A stretch of 64,000 bases of DNA. Source: CAYQEC01 sp964416425. GTDB taxonomy: Bacteria > Actinomycetota > Acidimicrobiia > Spongiisociales > UBA5794. Under the pieces are notes generated by a model. The model was given only the letters and a program-made list of their open reading frames with translations. It was not told the DNA's origin and searched no databases. Positions 54,114 to 63,345 of this stretch are shown here, in pieces (the first letter of the stretch is position 1; each line of letters starts with the position of its first letter). The stretch covers positions 1 to 64,000 of the forward strand of contig CAYQEC010000007.1 in the NCBI GenBank assembly GCA_964416425.1, in the 5' to 3' direction. Made by a program: the position numbers and the translations under genes.

Positions 54114-55484
54114 GTGCCGGCCCGACTGCGCCGGATCGTCACGATTCCGGTCGCCACCGCAGTCGTCCTCGTCGCCGACGCCACCCCCGCCCTCGCCCAC
54201 GGCATCGGAGGCCGGGCCGACCTGCCGGTACCCCTCAGCTACTTCGTGGTCGGGGCCGCCATCGCCGTCGTCGCCTCCTTCGTCGGGCTCGCCGCCCTGT
54301 GGCCGGAACCCCGCCTCCAAGACCTCCCGCGGCAACGTCCGCTCCGCGGCCCGTGGCGGGCGGTGCGCATCACCCTCGGCTGGATCGGCCTCGTCCTCTT
54401 TGGGGTCACGATCCTGGCCGGGCGCTTCGACGGAGGAGAGTCGGACCGCAACCTGGCGCCGATCGTGGTCTGGATCGGCCTCTGGCTCGTCGTTCCCTTC
54501 CTCGGCAGCGTCCTCGGCAACTTCTGGCGCTGGCTGAGCCCGTGGCACACCTTGGCCGGCTGGATCGGGCGCGACCGCCCGGAGCGGACCGAGCTCGCGG
54601 CCCGTCTCGGGGTGTGGCCGGCCACGGTCGGCTTCGTCGCCTTCACCTGGCTCGAGCTCGTGTCCCGCCACGGGGCCGAGCCGGCCACGCTGGCGGTGGC
54701 GGCAGTCGGCTACACCCTCGCCGTGCTCGCCATGGCGTGGTGGCTCGGGCCGTCGTCCGGTCTCGCCTCCGGCGGTGTCTTCGAGAACTACACCGGCCTG
54801 CTGTCGTCGATCGCCCCCTTCGGGTTCCCGCTCGGCGATGACCTCCCCGCCGACATCCCGGTCCACCGGGGCTGGCTGCGGGCTCTCCCCCACCTCGCGG
54901 TGCGCCCCGGGCTCACCGCCTTCGTGATCGCCATGATCGGCACCGTCAGCTACGACGGCATGTCCGGGACCGAATGGTGGATCGAGCTGACGGGGGATCG
55001 GCGCCGCGAGACCTGGTTCGCCACCCTCGCCCTGCTGGCAACCGTGGCCGTGATCGGCGCCGTCTACCTGGCGGCCGCCCTGATCGCCGGCCGGCTCGCC
55101 CGCTCCGAGCTCGGCGGCTGGGAGATCGCGGCCCGCTTCGCCCACACCCTCGTCCCCATCGCCCTCGCCTACGCCGTCGCCCACTATTTCACCCTGGTGC
55201 TGTTCGAGGGGCAGCTCGCCTTCTCCTCCCTCAGCGACCCGTTGGGGCGGGGGTGGGACCTGCTGGGAACCGCCGGCTGGCGGCCGGTGGCCTTCCTGTC
55301 CCCTCGGGTCGTGTGGTACGTCCAAGTCGCCACGATCGTCTCCGGCCACGTCGCCGGGGTCGTGTTGGCCCACGACCGGGCGCTCGCCGACTTCGGTCCC
55401 GAGGGGGGAGTGCGGAGCCAGTACGCCATGCTGGCCCTCATGGTGACCCTGACCTCGCTCGGCCTCCTCATCCTGGCGGGCTGA
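54114..55484 (+). CDS. Polytopic membrane protein (group often labelled fenitrothion hydrolase)
   Basis: 456 residues: a signal-like first helix ending TPALAHG, then about ten membrane helices. The motif AHGIGGRADLPVPLSY and WRWLSPWHT are recognisable in actinobacterial proteins that databases call fenitrothion hydrolase; I doubt that function here. It starts at GTG 2 nt after the cupredoxin-like lipoprotein and ends 1 nt before a small membrane gene, so the three probably form a unit, perhaps metal- or redox-related. Confidence 0.8.
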   Translation: MPARLRRIVTIPVATAVVLVADATPALAHGIGGRADLPVPLSYFVVGAAIAVVASFVGLAALWPEPRLQDLPRQRPLRGPWRAVRITLGWIGLVLFGVTILAGRFDGGESDRNLAPIVVWIGLWLVVPFLGSVLGNFWRWLSPWHTLAGWIGRDRPERTELAARLGVWPATVGFVAFTWLELVSRHGAEPATLAVAAVGYTLAVLAMAWWLGPSSGLASGGVFENYTGLLSSIAPFGFPLGDDLPADIPVHRGWLRALPHLAVRPGLTAFVIAMIGTVSYDGMSGTEWWIELTGDRRRETWFATLALLATVAVIGAVYLAAALIAGRLARSELGGWEIAARFAHTLVPIALAYAVAHYFTLVLFEGQLAFSSLSDPLGRGWDLLGTAGWRPVAFLSPRVVWYVQVATIVSGHVAGVVLAHDRALADFGPEGGVRSQYAMLALMVTLTSLGLLILAG

Positions 55485-55485
55485 G

Positions 55486-55677
55486 ATGCACTCGATCCCG
55501 TTCCTGCTCGCCCATCAGTACGGGTGGGACGAGGCGCTGCTCTTCCTGCTCCCCATCGTGATCGTCCTGGTGGGGGTGCGCTGGGTGGAGCGCCGTAACC
55601 GGCTGCCCCCCGACGGCCCTCCCCCCGGCGACGCGCCCCCCGGCGACGACACCCCGGACGGCGACACGGGACCTTGA
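55486..55677 (+). CDS. Small one-helix membrane protein
   Basis: 63 residues: HSIPFLLAHQYGWDEALLFLL begins a single helix to about residue 31, then a WVERRNR basic stop and a Pro/Asp/Gly-rich tail (DGPPPGDAPPGDDTPDGD). It follows the preceding stop by one base, so it is translated with it. The function is unknown. Confidence 0.65.
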   Translation: MHSIPFLLAHQYGWDEALLFLLPIVIVLVGVRWVERRNRLPPDGPPPGDAPPGDDTPDGDTGP

Positions 55678-55818
55678 AAGGATTGGCATCAAACGCTTCT
55701 CTGCGGCAGAGTGTCCTGCGACGGCGTCGCGGAGCGAGCACCCCGGTGACGACGGCGGACTCAAGCCTCGCCCGTGGCGACCCGATGCACATCTGTCAGC
55801 CGATCTGAGGGGACTGTC

Positions 55819-56634
55819 ATGCCCGAGTTCACCGGGAGCCTGCGGCTCGCCGGCGACCCCACCATCGCGGTGACCGCCGAGGTGATGATCGACGACGAGC
55901 ACCTCGTCGTCAGGTCCGGCCCCGCCCAGATCGGCGACTGGGCCCGTCAGGAGATCGAGATCGACGCCTCGGCGGAGGGGTTCCGGCTTCGCGCCGACGG
56001 TGAGGACCTCATCCTCGACGTGACCGACCCCGAGGGTTTCGCCGCCGCCGTCGGGATCCCCGCCTTCGAGCCTCACCGGGACGAGCCCGCCGAATCGGGC
56101 ACGCTCCGGGACGAGCCCGCCGAATCGGGCCCCCGCCGGATCAAGCCCGCCGCCGGCCGCCGGGGTCGGCGGCCGTTCCCGACCGCGGACTCCCTGTCGA
56201 GTCGCTTCGACGATCTACGGCAGCGTTCGGCCGCCGGCTACCGCGACGACACCACGCTGCGTCCGATCCTGGTGTGGCCGCTGCTCGGCTCCGCCATGCT
56301 TCTCGGCGTCGGCGCCCTGCTCGGGTGGGGGCCGTTCCACCTCATCGGTGACTCCACCTTCCCGCTCGCCCGGGTGGTGGGGGGCGTCGCCGCGGTGGCG
56401 GCCGTCATCGGCGTCTACCTCGCCTCGCGCCACCACCAGCGATCCGGCGGGGTCCCCGTGATCGTGGCCGCCGCAGTTCTCTCGCTGCTCGTGCTCTACG
56501 CCTTCGCCAACGAAGCCGGGCTCCACATCGGCTTCCTGCTGTCCTTCATCGGGGTCCTCGGCCTCGGCGCCCTCGGCGGCATCGCCATGACGGATTGGGG
56601 CACCACCCCGCGCCACAGCGACGACGACGACTGA
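55819..56634 (+). CDS. Membrane protein with N-terminal PH-like domain, unknown function
   Basis: 271 residues from ATG 55819, which has GAGGGGA upstream. A beta-rich N-terminal domain (FTGSLRLAGDPTIAVTAEV to LILDVTDPEGF), a charged linker holding a 10-residue duplication (RDEPAESG twice), and four membrane helices. No named family recognised. Confidence 0.72.
   Translation: MPEFTGSLRLAGDPTIAVTAEVMIDDEHLVVRSGPAQIGDWARQEIEIDASAEGFRLRADGEDLILDVTDPEGFAAAVGIPAFEPHRDEPAESGTLRDEPAESGPRRIKPAAGRRGRRPFPTADSLSSRFDDLRQRSAAGYRDDTTLRPILVWPLLGSAMLLGVGALLGWGPFHLIGDSTFPLARVVGGVAAVAAVIGVYLASRHHQRSGGVPVIVAAAVLSLLVLYAFANEAGLHIGFLLSFIGVLGLGALGGIAMTDWGTTPRHSDDDD
56076..56130 (+). repeat. Exact 25-nt duplication, period 30
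   Basis: Positions 56076-56100 and 56106-56130 are identical, encoding two RDEPAESG units in the linker of the membrane protein. The period is ten codons, so the frame is preserved. Confidence 0.85.
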
Positions 56635-56648
56635 GGAGCCGGTCCGCG

Positions 56649-58058
56649 CTACCCGGCGCCGCCGCCGGCGCCGCGCTGCGACCACCAGTCGTCGACGAGA
56701 TGGAAGGCCTCCTCCTCCGAATACGGCCCCTCCTCGATGCGGCGCTCGTAGAGCATCCCCATCACTTCCCCCACCAGCGGCCCGGGCCCGATCCCGAGGT
56801 GCTCCATGACCTGATGGCCGTCGATCGGCGGCCGCATCGCCTCCAGCTCCTCGCGGGTGCGTAGCTCGTCGATACGCTCCTCCAACTCGTCGATGCGGCG
56901 CCCGATGGCCCGGGCCCGTTTGGCATTGCGGGTGGTGACGTCGCAGCGCACCAGCTCGTTGAGGAGGGGAAGCAGAGCGCCCGCGTCGCGCACGTAGCGC
57001 CGCACCGCCGAGTCGGTCCACCCCATCTTGTAGGTGTGGGGGCGCATGTGTAGGAACACGAGCTGCGAGACGTCGGCGATCCGCTGCTTGGGGTAGCGCA
57101 GGGCGCGCATCCGCTCCCGCGCCATGCGGGCCCCCACCACCTCGTGGTGATGGAACGAGACCCCGGAGCCGTCCACCAGCCGCGTCTCCGGCTTGCCGGT
57201 GTCGTGGAACAGGGCGGCGAGGCGCAGGTCGAGGAGGGGCGAGGTCTTCTCCACCACCGCGATCGTGTGCGCCAGGACATCCTTGTGGCGGTGCACCGGA
57301 TCCTGGGCCACCGCCAGCTCCGGCAGCTCGGGAAGGAACTCGGCGGCGAGACCGGTGTCGACTAGCCCCCACAGGGCCGGGCCGACGTGGCCGCCCACCA
57401 GCAGCTTGTCGAACTCACCCCGGATCCGCTCGGCGGAGACGATGGAGAGACGGCCCCGCATCGCCCGCACCGAATCGATCGCGGCCCGGTCCGGGGCGAA
57501 GCCGAGGGTGGAAACGAAGCGGAAGAGTCGCAGCATGCGCAGCGGATCGTCCCCGAAGGAGACTTCCGGCTCGAGCGGGGTGCGCAGCACCCGCGCCGCC
57601 AGATCCGCCAGGCCCTCGAACGGATCGAGCATCTCGGGCGTGACGGCGTCGTCGGCCGGGACCTTGATGGCGAGGGCGTTGATGGTGAAGTCGCGCCGGG
57701 AGAGGTCGGTCTCGAGGTCGTCGGCGAACTCGACCCGGGGCTTTCGGCTCTCCTCCCGGTACAGGTCGCTGCGGAACGTCGTGATCTCGTGCACCGCGCC
57801 GCGGTGCACCGCGCCGACGGTGCCGTACTCCTCCCCGAGCAGGTAGAGGTCGTCGGCCCACTCCGCCACGATGCTCCGGATCTCAGGGGGGAGGGCGTCG
57901 GTGGCGTAGTCGAGATCCTCGATGTCACGACCGAGGAGGGCGTCACGGACGCTGCCTCCGACCAGGTAGAGGGACTTCCCGGCGGCGGCGAAGCGCTGCG
58001 CCAGCTCGCGGGCAGGGGCACCCGCGGCGAAGAGCGGCTCCAGCCGAGGTGGGATCAT
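56649..58058 (-). CDS. cca: CCA tRNA nucleotidyltransferase with HD domain
   Basis: 469 residues. Adds or repairs the tRNA CCA end. Nucleotidyltransferase head with LVGGSVRDALLG and the catalytic EDLDYAT, RRDFTINALA as the linker motif, and an HD phosphohydrolase domain (ALFHDTGKPETR). This is the actinobacterial PcnA type. TAACCT ends 7 nt before ATG 58058 and no ribosome site exists, so a leaderless start is likely. Confidence 0.95.
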   Translation of the reverse strand: MIPPRLEPLFAAGAPARELAQRFAAAGKSLYLVGGSVRDALLGRDIEDLDYATDALPPEIRSIVAEWADDLYLLGEEYGTVGAVHRGAVHEITTFRSDLYREESRKPRVEFADDLETDLSRRDFTINALAIKVPADDAVTPEMLDPFEGLADLAARVLRTPLEPEVSFGDDPLRMLRLFRFVSTLGFAPDRAAIDSVRAMRGRLSIVSAERIRGEFDKLLVGGHVGPALWGLVDTGLAAEFLPELPELAVAQDPVHRHKDVLAHTIAVVEKTSPLLDLRLAALFHDTGKPETRLVDGSGVSFHHHEVVGARMARERMRALRYPKQRIADVSQLVFLHMRPHTYKMGWTDSAVRRYVRDAGALLPLLNELVRCDVTTRNAKRARAIGRRIDELEERIDELRTREELEAMRPPIDGHQVMEHLGIGPGPLVGEVMGMLYERRIEEGPYSEEEAFHLVDDWWSQRGAGGGAG

Positions 58059-58124
58059 GGTCAGGAGGTTACCCGGCACGGCGCCCCGGCTCGTGTCGCG
58101 GGCCGGGCCGACGCCGCGACCGGC

Positions 58125-58760
58125 TCAGCCCTCGTGGCGCCACCGCCCGGCGAGAGCGTCGGCATACTCGTTCCAGCGGTGTCCCGCATGGGCCGCGATC
58201 CATTCCAGTCGCAGCTCGGGGCGGCCGCGGTACACCGTGAAGGACCGCTTGACGAGGTCGAGGTTCTCCACCGGACCGGATTTCCGCTTCCACCCCCGCC
58301 GCTCCCACCCGGGCGCCCATTCGGTGACGGTGCGCACCGCGAGACGGGAGTCGGAGTAGACCGTGGCCGGCGTTCCCGGCGGCACCAGCGCCGCCGCCTC
58401 GATGAGGGCCGTCAGCTCCATCCGGTTGTTGGTGGTGTCCGCCTCGTGCCCGTGCCGTTCGGCGACGATCTCGCCTTCGACGACATACACCGCTCCCCAG
58501 CCGCCCGGGCCCGGATTGGGGACGGCGCTGCCGTCGGTGAACACTCCGCTGTCGGGACCGCCCTGGTAGGTGGCGAGCACCTCCACGGTCGTGGCCTGCT
58601 CGCCCCGACGCCGGCGCCGTGCGCCCGCTGCCTGCCCGCCCGGGGCGCCCTGGTCACGGCAGGCGCGACACCGCGCCGGGGTCCAACCCGGGTAGCGGGC
58701 GAGCACCTGATCGGAGAGGGTGAAGGTCGCGCCGCATTGGCGGCAGGTGAACTCGGGCAT
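58125..58760 (-). CDS. rnhA: RNase HI with N-terminal zinc ribbon
   Basis: 211 residues. A short zinc ribbon (Cys6, Cys9, Cys31, Cys34) is linked by a basic Arg-rich stretch to an RNase HI domain with all four catalytic carboxylates: Asp76 (TDGSA), Glu115 (NNRMEL), Asp137 (SDSR) and Asp201. The zinc ribbon is unusual; it could help bind hybrids or protein partners. TACGCT ends 8 nt before the ATG. Confidence 0.9.
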   Translation of the reverse strand: MPEFTCRQCGATFTLSDQVLARYPGWTPARCRACRDQGAPGGQAAGARRRRRGEQATTVEVLATYQGGPDSGVFTDGSAVPNPGPGGWGAVYVVEGEIVAERHGHEADTTNNRMELTALIEAAALVPPGTPATVYSDSRLAVRTVTEWAPGWERRGWKRKSGPVENLDLVKRSFTVYRGRPELRLEWIAAHAGHRWNEYADALAGRWRHEG

Positions 58761-58805
58761 CAGGCGGCAGCGTAGCCCAGGTTCGAGGTGGGGAGCTCCA
58801 GGACG

Positions 58806-58862
58806 CTGGACCTGGGAACCGGTCCACCCTGCCAATAGGCTTCATCCGGGTCCCAGGTCCAG
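58806..58862. repeat. 12-bp perfect inverted repeat with 33-nt spacer
   Basis: CTGGACCTGGGA (58806-58817) and TCCCAGGTCCAG (58851-58862) lie between the pilT stop and the rnhA promoter. It may terminate pilT transcription as a large hairpin; no protein-binding site is known to me with this form. Confidence 0.6.
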
Positions 58863-58884
58863 TGCCTGGTTGTCGGGACGCCAG

Positions 58885-59976
58885 CTACGCTGAACGGAGT
58901 CCCAAACTCTGTGCGGCCAGTCGAAAATCGGTGGGGTGCGAGGAGTGGGCGAGGGCGTCCTGGAACGACACCGTGCCTGCCGAGAAGAGGTGCAGCAGCG
59001 CCTGGTCGAAGGTCTGCATCCCGTAGTACTCCCCGTCCGCCATCACCTCCTCCAGGGTGTGGGTGCGGGCCGGGTCGGCGATCCGCTCGAACACCCGCTC
59101 GGTGTTGATCAGCAACTCGACGGCCGGCACCCGCCCGTTGCCGTCGGCCCGGGGAACGAGCCGCTGGCTGATCACGCCGGTGAGGGTGGAGGCGAGCATG
59201 AGCCGGATCTGGTGTTGCTGGTGCGGCGGGAAGTAATCCACGATGCGATTCACCGTCTCGGTGGCGTCGTTGGTGTGGAGGGTCGACAGCACCAGATGGC
59301 CGGTCTCGGCGGCACGGAGGGCCGCCTCCACTGTCTCGTTGTCCCGCATCTCGCCGATGAAGATCACGTCGGGGTCCTGGCGCAGTACTCGGCGGAGCCC
59401 CTCGGAGAAGGACTCGGTGTCGACTCCGACCTCGCGCTGGCTCACGATCGACAGCTTGTCGGCGTGGAGGATCTCGATCGGGTCCTCGAGGGTGATGATG
59501 TTGGCGCGCCGGTTCGAGTTGATGCGGTCGATCATGGCGCCGAGGGTGGTGCTCTTCCCCGATCCCGTCGGTCCCGTAACGAGCGCGAGTCCTCGTTGAT
59601 CGTTACAGAGGCGTTCGACCGCCTCGGGGAGCCCCAGCTCGGTGATCTCCTGGCTGGCCGGGCTCACCGCTCGCACCACGATGTTGATCGAGCCGCGCTG
59701 CCGGTAGATGTTCACCCGGTACCGGCCCAGACTGGCGAGGCCGAAGGCGAAATCCGCCTCGTTGTGGCGTTTGAACTCGTCCTTGGCCCGCTCGGGGAGC
59801 AGTTGCTCGGCCCATGTCTCGGTGTTCTGCGGGGTCACAGTCGCCAGATCGGAGAGGTGGAGCGACCCGTCGATTCGGTACGCCGGAGGGGAGCCGACCT
59901 TGAGATGGAGATCAGACCCACGCACCTCATTCAGCTTCGTGAGCAGCTCTTCGAGAGTTGGCAGGGGTGTGGACAC
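58885..59976 (-). CDS. pilT: PilT-type pilus retraction ATPase
   Basis: 363 residues. Walker A GPTGSGKST (135-143), Asp box TLEDPIE, Walker B DVIFIGEMRD and His box GHLVLSTLHTNDA, the hallmarks of PilT. The GTG start has GGAGGA upstream. No pilin, PilB or PilC gene is in the window, so its pilus is encoded elsewhere. Confidence 0.94.
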   Translation of the reverse strand: MSTPLPTLEELLTKLNEVRGSDLHLKVGSPPAYRIDGSLHLSDLATVTPQNTETWAEQLLPERAKDEFKRHNEADFAFGLASLGRYRVNIYRQRGSINIVVRAVSPASQEITELGLPEAVERLCNDQRGLALVTGPTGSGKSTTLGAMIDRINSNRRANIITLEDPIEILHADKLSIVSQREVGVDTESFSEGLRRVLRQDPDVIFIGEMRDNETVEAALRAAETGHLVLSTLHTNDATETVNRIVDYFPPHQQHQIRLMLASTLTGVISQRLVPRADGNGRVPAVELLINTERVFERIADPARTHTLEEVMADGEYYGMQTFDQALLHLFSAGTVSFQDALAHSSHPTDFRLAAQSLGLRSA

Positions 59977-60052
59977 GGTTTCCTCCCGAGATGACCGACA
60001 ACTGAGGCCGCCACTTAGAGTGTCGCCCTGTACTACGCGAAGTGGTATCGGT

Positions 60053-61075
60053 TCACTGCGGCAGGTCCTTGAGGTCCCAGAATGGAACCATTGCCCATGC
60101 CACAGTCCGGGCCATGTCCCAGCCCGATCCGGTGCCCGGGATCGGGCTCTCCAGCTCCGGAGGATCGGCGAACCCGTCGAGCGTCGCCGCCACCGATGAC
60201 GTCAGGGCCGCCAGGTCGTATCCCCCCTCCAGGAACATGATCGTGCGGGCGGCGGGAACCCGGCCACGGAGGCCTCCCGCCATGAAGGCGTAGTCCGCCT
60301 CGTCGAGCTTGATCTCCGCCAGCGGGTCGTTGCGGTGCCCGTCGTAGCCTGCCGACACCAGGATCCAGTCGGGCTGGAACTGGTCCAGGATGGGGATGAT
60401 CACGTTGACGAACGCCCAGCGGTAGGGCCCGCCGTCGCACCCCGGCGGCCAGGCGAAGTTGACCGTTCGCCCTTGGGCCGGCTCCTCCCCCACCTCCTCG
60501 ACCCATCCGGTCCCCGGGTACGCCGGGAACTCGTGGAGTGAGATGTAGAGCACCGCCGGATCACGGAGAAACGTCTGCTGGGTACCGTTGCCGTGGTGAA
60601 CGTCCCAGTCGACGATCGCCACCTTCTCCCCCCGCAGGGCCAGGCCCCGGGCCGTGATCGCGATGTTGTTGAAGATACAGAAGCCCATCGCCCGCCGCGC
60701 CAGGGCGTGGTGTCCCGGAGGGCGCATCGCCACGAACCCGACATCGGCGCCGCCCTGCCGCAACGTCTCGACCGCGGCGCCGCCGGCCCCGGCGGCGCGC
60801 ACCGCCGCCTCCCAGCTCCCCCGACTGGCGACGGTGTCGACGTCGAGCATCCCCCCGCCGGCGAGGCAGAAGTCGTGGATCTCGTTGATGTAGGCACGCT
60901 CGTGGACCAGCCCGATGGCTGCGAACTCCGCTTCCGGCGCCTCCACCTCCACCACTTCGAGGCTCGAGCCGTGCACACCCGCGATCACGGCAGGGATGCG
61001 CGCCGGCCGCTCGGGATGACCGAACCCGGTGTCGTGCTCGAGGGCACTCTGGTGCGTCACCAACGCAACGCGCAT
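60053..61075 (-). CDS. Histone-deacetylase-family (class II, AcuC/acetylpolyamine-like) hydrolase
   Basis: 340 residues. Zinc-dependent amidohydrolase with FGHPERPARIPAV, the catalytic MRPPGHHA, metal-binding DWDVHHGNGTQ, and SAGYDGHRNDPL. Bacterial members deacetylate polyamines or proteins such as acetyl-CoA synthetase. A GNAT acetyltransferase gene is divergently placed 90 nt away, suggesting an add/remove pair; that link is only inferred. Confidence 0.92.
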   Translation of the reverse strand: MRVALVTHQSALEHDTGFGHPERPARIPAVIAGVHGSSLEVVEVEAPEAEFAAIGLVHERAYINEIHDFCLAGGGMLDVDTVASRGSWEAAVRAAGAGGAAVETLRQGGADVGFVAMRPPGHHALARRAMGFCIFNNIAITARGLALRGEKVAIVDWDVHHGNGTQQTFLRDPAVLYISLHEFPAYPGTGWVEEVGEEPAQGRTVNFAWPPGCDGGPYRWAFVNVIIPILDQFQPDWILVSAGYDGHRNDPLAEIKLDEADYAFMAGGLRGRVPAARTIMFLEGGYDLAALTSSVAATLDGFADPPELESPIPGTGSGWDMARTVAWAMVPFWDLKDLPQ

Positions 61076-61165
61076 GGCTCCATCATCCCACGTCGATTTT
61101 GGTGCTCGGGAGCAACGGTAACGTATGCCGCGCCACTCGACCGTCACCCTGCCAGGAAGTCTCGA

Positions 61166-61903
61166 ATGGCGCTTGCAGAAACACCCGTCAAGGTGAGCCA
61201 CCGAGGCCAATGGCCCGGACCGATCACGGTCCGTCGCGGCTGGGCACGGGCCGAGGCACGCCCCTGGAACGACACCCAGCCCGACGCCACGATCCGGCTG
61301 GTGCGGGGTGGTGCCCCCTTCCTGGAGGCTGCCACCGAGCTCCTCCATCAGCTCGGCGCCCCCGCGGCGCTCTCGCCGCCCCTCCCCGCCAGCGCCCGCC
61401 GCATGTGGCGCAGCGCCGGGTACGTGACCTTCATGGACCTCGCCCTCATGCGGCTCTCCCTCGACCGGCACGCCCCCGCCCCCGACCACCTCGTCGTGGA
61501 AGCCAACGACACTCCCTTGGAGCTCCTGCTCGCCATCGACGTCGCCGCCTTCTCCCCGTTCTGGCGTTTCGACGCCCTCGGGCTCCAGGAGGCGATCGAG
61601 GCCACCACCCGTTCGACCGTACTCATCATCCGGGACCGGGACGGCCTCCCCGCCGGCTTCGCCATCGTCGGATTCGGCACCGCGGTCTCCTACCTGCAAC
61701 GGGTGGCCGTCGCCCCCGAGTGGCAGGGCAAGGGAATGGGCCGCTCCCTGGTGCGGGTCGCCGCCCGTAAGGCCCGGGACGCCGGCGCCCGCGTCATGCT
61801 CCTCAACACCCAGTACGACAACGAGGGCGCCATCGCCCTCTACGAATCCGAGGGCTTCGAGCTCCTGCCCGAGCCGCTCGCCCTGCTCCGCAACGTTCCC
61901 TGA
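61166..61903 (+). CDS. GNAT-family N-acetyltransferase with N-terminal extension
   Basis: 245 residues: about 120 residues of uncharacterised N-terminal domain and a C-terminal GNAT domain (LQRVAVAPEWQGKGMGRSLVRVAAR, NTQYDNEGAIALYESEGFELL). The general layout resembles two-domain mycothiol-synthase-like enzymes, but I cannot confirm it. AGGAAG precedes the ATG. In M. tuberculosis pcnA, mviN and sigM cluster in a similar way. Confidence 0.87.
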   Translation: MALAETPVKVSHRGQWPGPITVRRGWARAEARPWNDTQPDATIRLVRGGAPFLEAATELLHQLGAPAALSPPLPASARRMWRSAGYVTFMDLALMRLSLDRHAPAPDHLVVEANDTPLELLLAIDVAAFSPFWRFDALGLQEAIEATTRSTVLIIRDRDGLPAGFAIVGFGTAVSYLQRVAVAPEWQGKGMGRSLVRVAARKARDAGARVMLLNTQYDNEGAIALYESEGFELLPEPLALLRNVP

Positions 61904-62006
61904 GCACCGCCTCGTCCCGATGCTCCGTTAGGCTCGCGGCAGGCGGCGCGGCGGGGGACCGATCCCCGTCGGGCGTCCGCCACCCATCCCATCGGCCGGA
62001 GGAACG

Positions 62007-63311
62007 ATGGCTCCACAGCTCCCCGACCGCTACCAGACCCAGGTGTGGCTGGGGCGCGACGGCGACGTCGAGGAATGGCTCGCCACCGACGGGACACTCG
62101 ACCGGCCGGTCCTGCTGCGGGTCCTGAACGCGGCGGCCCCCGACCGCCGGGTCGAGGAGTTCGTGGCGTCGATCCGGGTCGCCGCCGGCGTCCAGCATCT
62201 TCACCTCGCCGGGGTATACGCCGTGGCGAAGTCCCCTGGGGGTGGCGCCTACTCGGCGCTCGAGTGGAACGGGGGCGTCTCGGTGGCGGACCGCCTGCGG
62301 GCGTCGGAGACGCTGCCCGTCTCGGAGTTCCTCCCCAACGCCGCCGGGCTCGCCGACGGGCTCGCCGCCCTCCATGCCGCCGGGGCCACTCACGGGGCGA
62401 TCGACTCGGGCGCCATCCTCTTCTCCGCCGCCCACCCCGCCAAGCTCGGGGCTTTCGGGCGACCCCGCCGCTCGCTGGCCCCGGGCGACGACACGGCCTC
62501 GCTGGCACGGGCGTTGCGGCTCGCACTCACGGGGTCCGACCAGCAGGGCCTCAACCCGTCCCAGGTGGTCGAAGGGCTCCCGGCGTCGGTCGACCGGGCC
62601 CTCTCCGACGCCGAGGCGGACATCCTCGATGCCGCCGGGCTGGCGGCTGCCCTGCGAGCGACTCCCTACGTGCCGCCTCCCGAGCCCCGAGGCGGCTGGT
62701 CGTGGCGCTGGCTGGTGCCGGCGACTGTGCTGTTGCTGTCGGCGGCGCTGATCGCCGCCGCCGGTCTCGCCATCGACGTCGACCCCGACTCCCCGTTCCT
62801 GTTCCCCGCCACCCCCCCGGCGGCCACGACGACCACCACGGCGGCATCCGGCACCACGACGACCCAGCCTGGCACGATCCCGGCCGGATCGCTCGGGGCG
62901 TCGGCGTCCGTCTACGACCCGTTCGGGGACCGGACGGAACGGGACTCCGAGGTGCCGAACGTGCTCGACGGCGACCTCGAGACCTCGTGGCGCACCGAGC
63001 GCTACTTCGACCCGCTGGCCCGGCTCAACAAGCCCGGGGTGGGACTCGTCTTCACCGTCGACGGGGACCCCGCATCGGTCGAACTCCACCTCTCGACGGG
63101 CACCCGTTTCACGGTGGCGTGGGCCGATCAGGTCCCGGGCGACTTCGACGCCTGGGAGGAGGTCGGTTCGGGAACCGCCCTCGGCGGCCCCGTCCAGCTC
63201 CAGCTCCCCTCCCGCCAAGACGGGGTGTGGCTGCTGTGGCTCACCGACCTCCCGGAACAAGGCGACGGCGAGTACTTCGCCCAGGTCTCCGAGGTGGTGT
63301 TCCATTCGTGA
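62007..63311 (+). CDS. Membrane pseudokinase with extracellular discoidin-like domain
   Basis: 434 residues. A protein-kinase-like domain (1-220) lacks catalytic residues: the HRD loop reads THGAIDSGAILF and DFG reads AFG. One helix (about 231-255), a Thr-rich linker, then a beta domain (VPNVLDGDLETSWRTERYF) like F5/8-type discoidin. This equals the C-terminal half of M. tuberculosis MviN (Rv3910), which also precedes sigM, but the MurJ flippase half is absent here. Confidence 0.87.
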   Translation: MAPQLPDRYQTQVWLGRDGDVEEWLATDGTLDRPVLLRVLNAAAPDRRVEEFVASIRVAAGVQHLHLAGVYAVAKSPGGGAYSALEWNGGVSVADRLRASETLPVSEFLPNAAGLADGLAALHAAGATHGAIDSGAILFSAAHPAKLGAFGRPRRSLAPGDDTASLARALRLALTGSDQQGLNPSQVVEGLPASVDRALSDAEADILDAAGLAAALRATPYVPPPEPRGGWSWRWLVPATVLLLSAALIAAAGLAIDVDPDSPFLFPATPPAATTTTTAASGTTTTQPGTIPAGSLGASASVYDPFGDRTERDSEVPNVLDGDLETSWRTERYFDPLARLNKPGVGLVFTVDGDPASVELHLSTGTRFTVAWADQVPGDFDAWEEVGSGTALGGPVQLQLPSRQDGVWLLWLTDLPEQGDGEYFAQVSEVVFHS

Positions 63312-63345
63312 CAGACACCCGGCACCCGACCACAATCGAGCTGCG

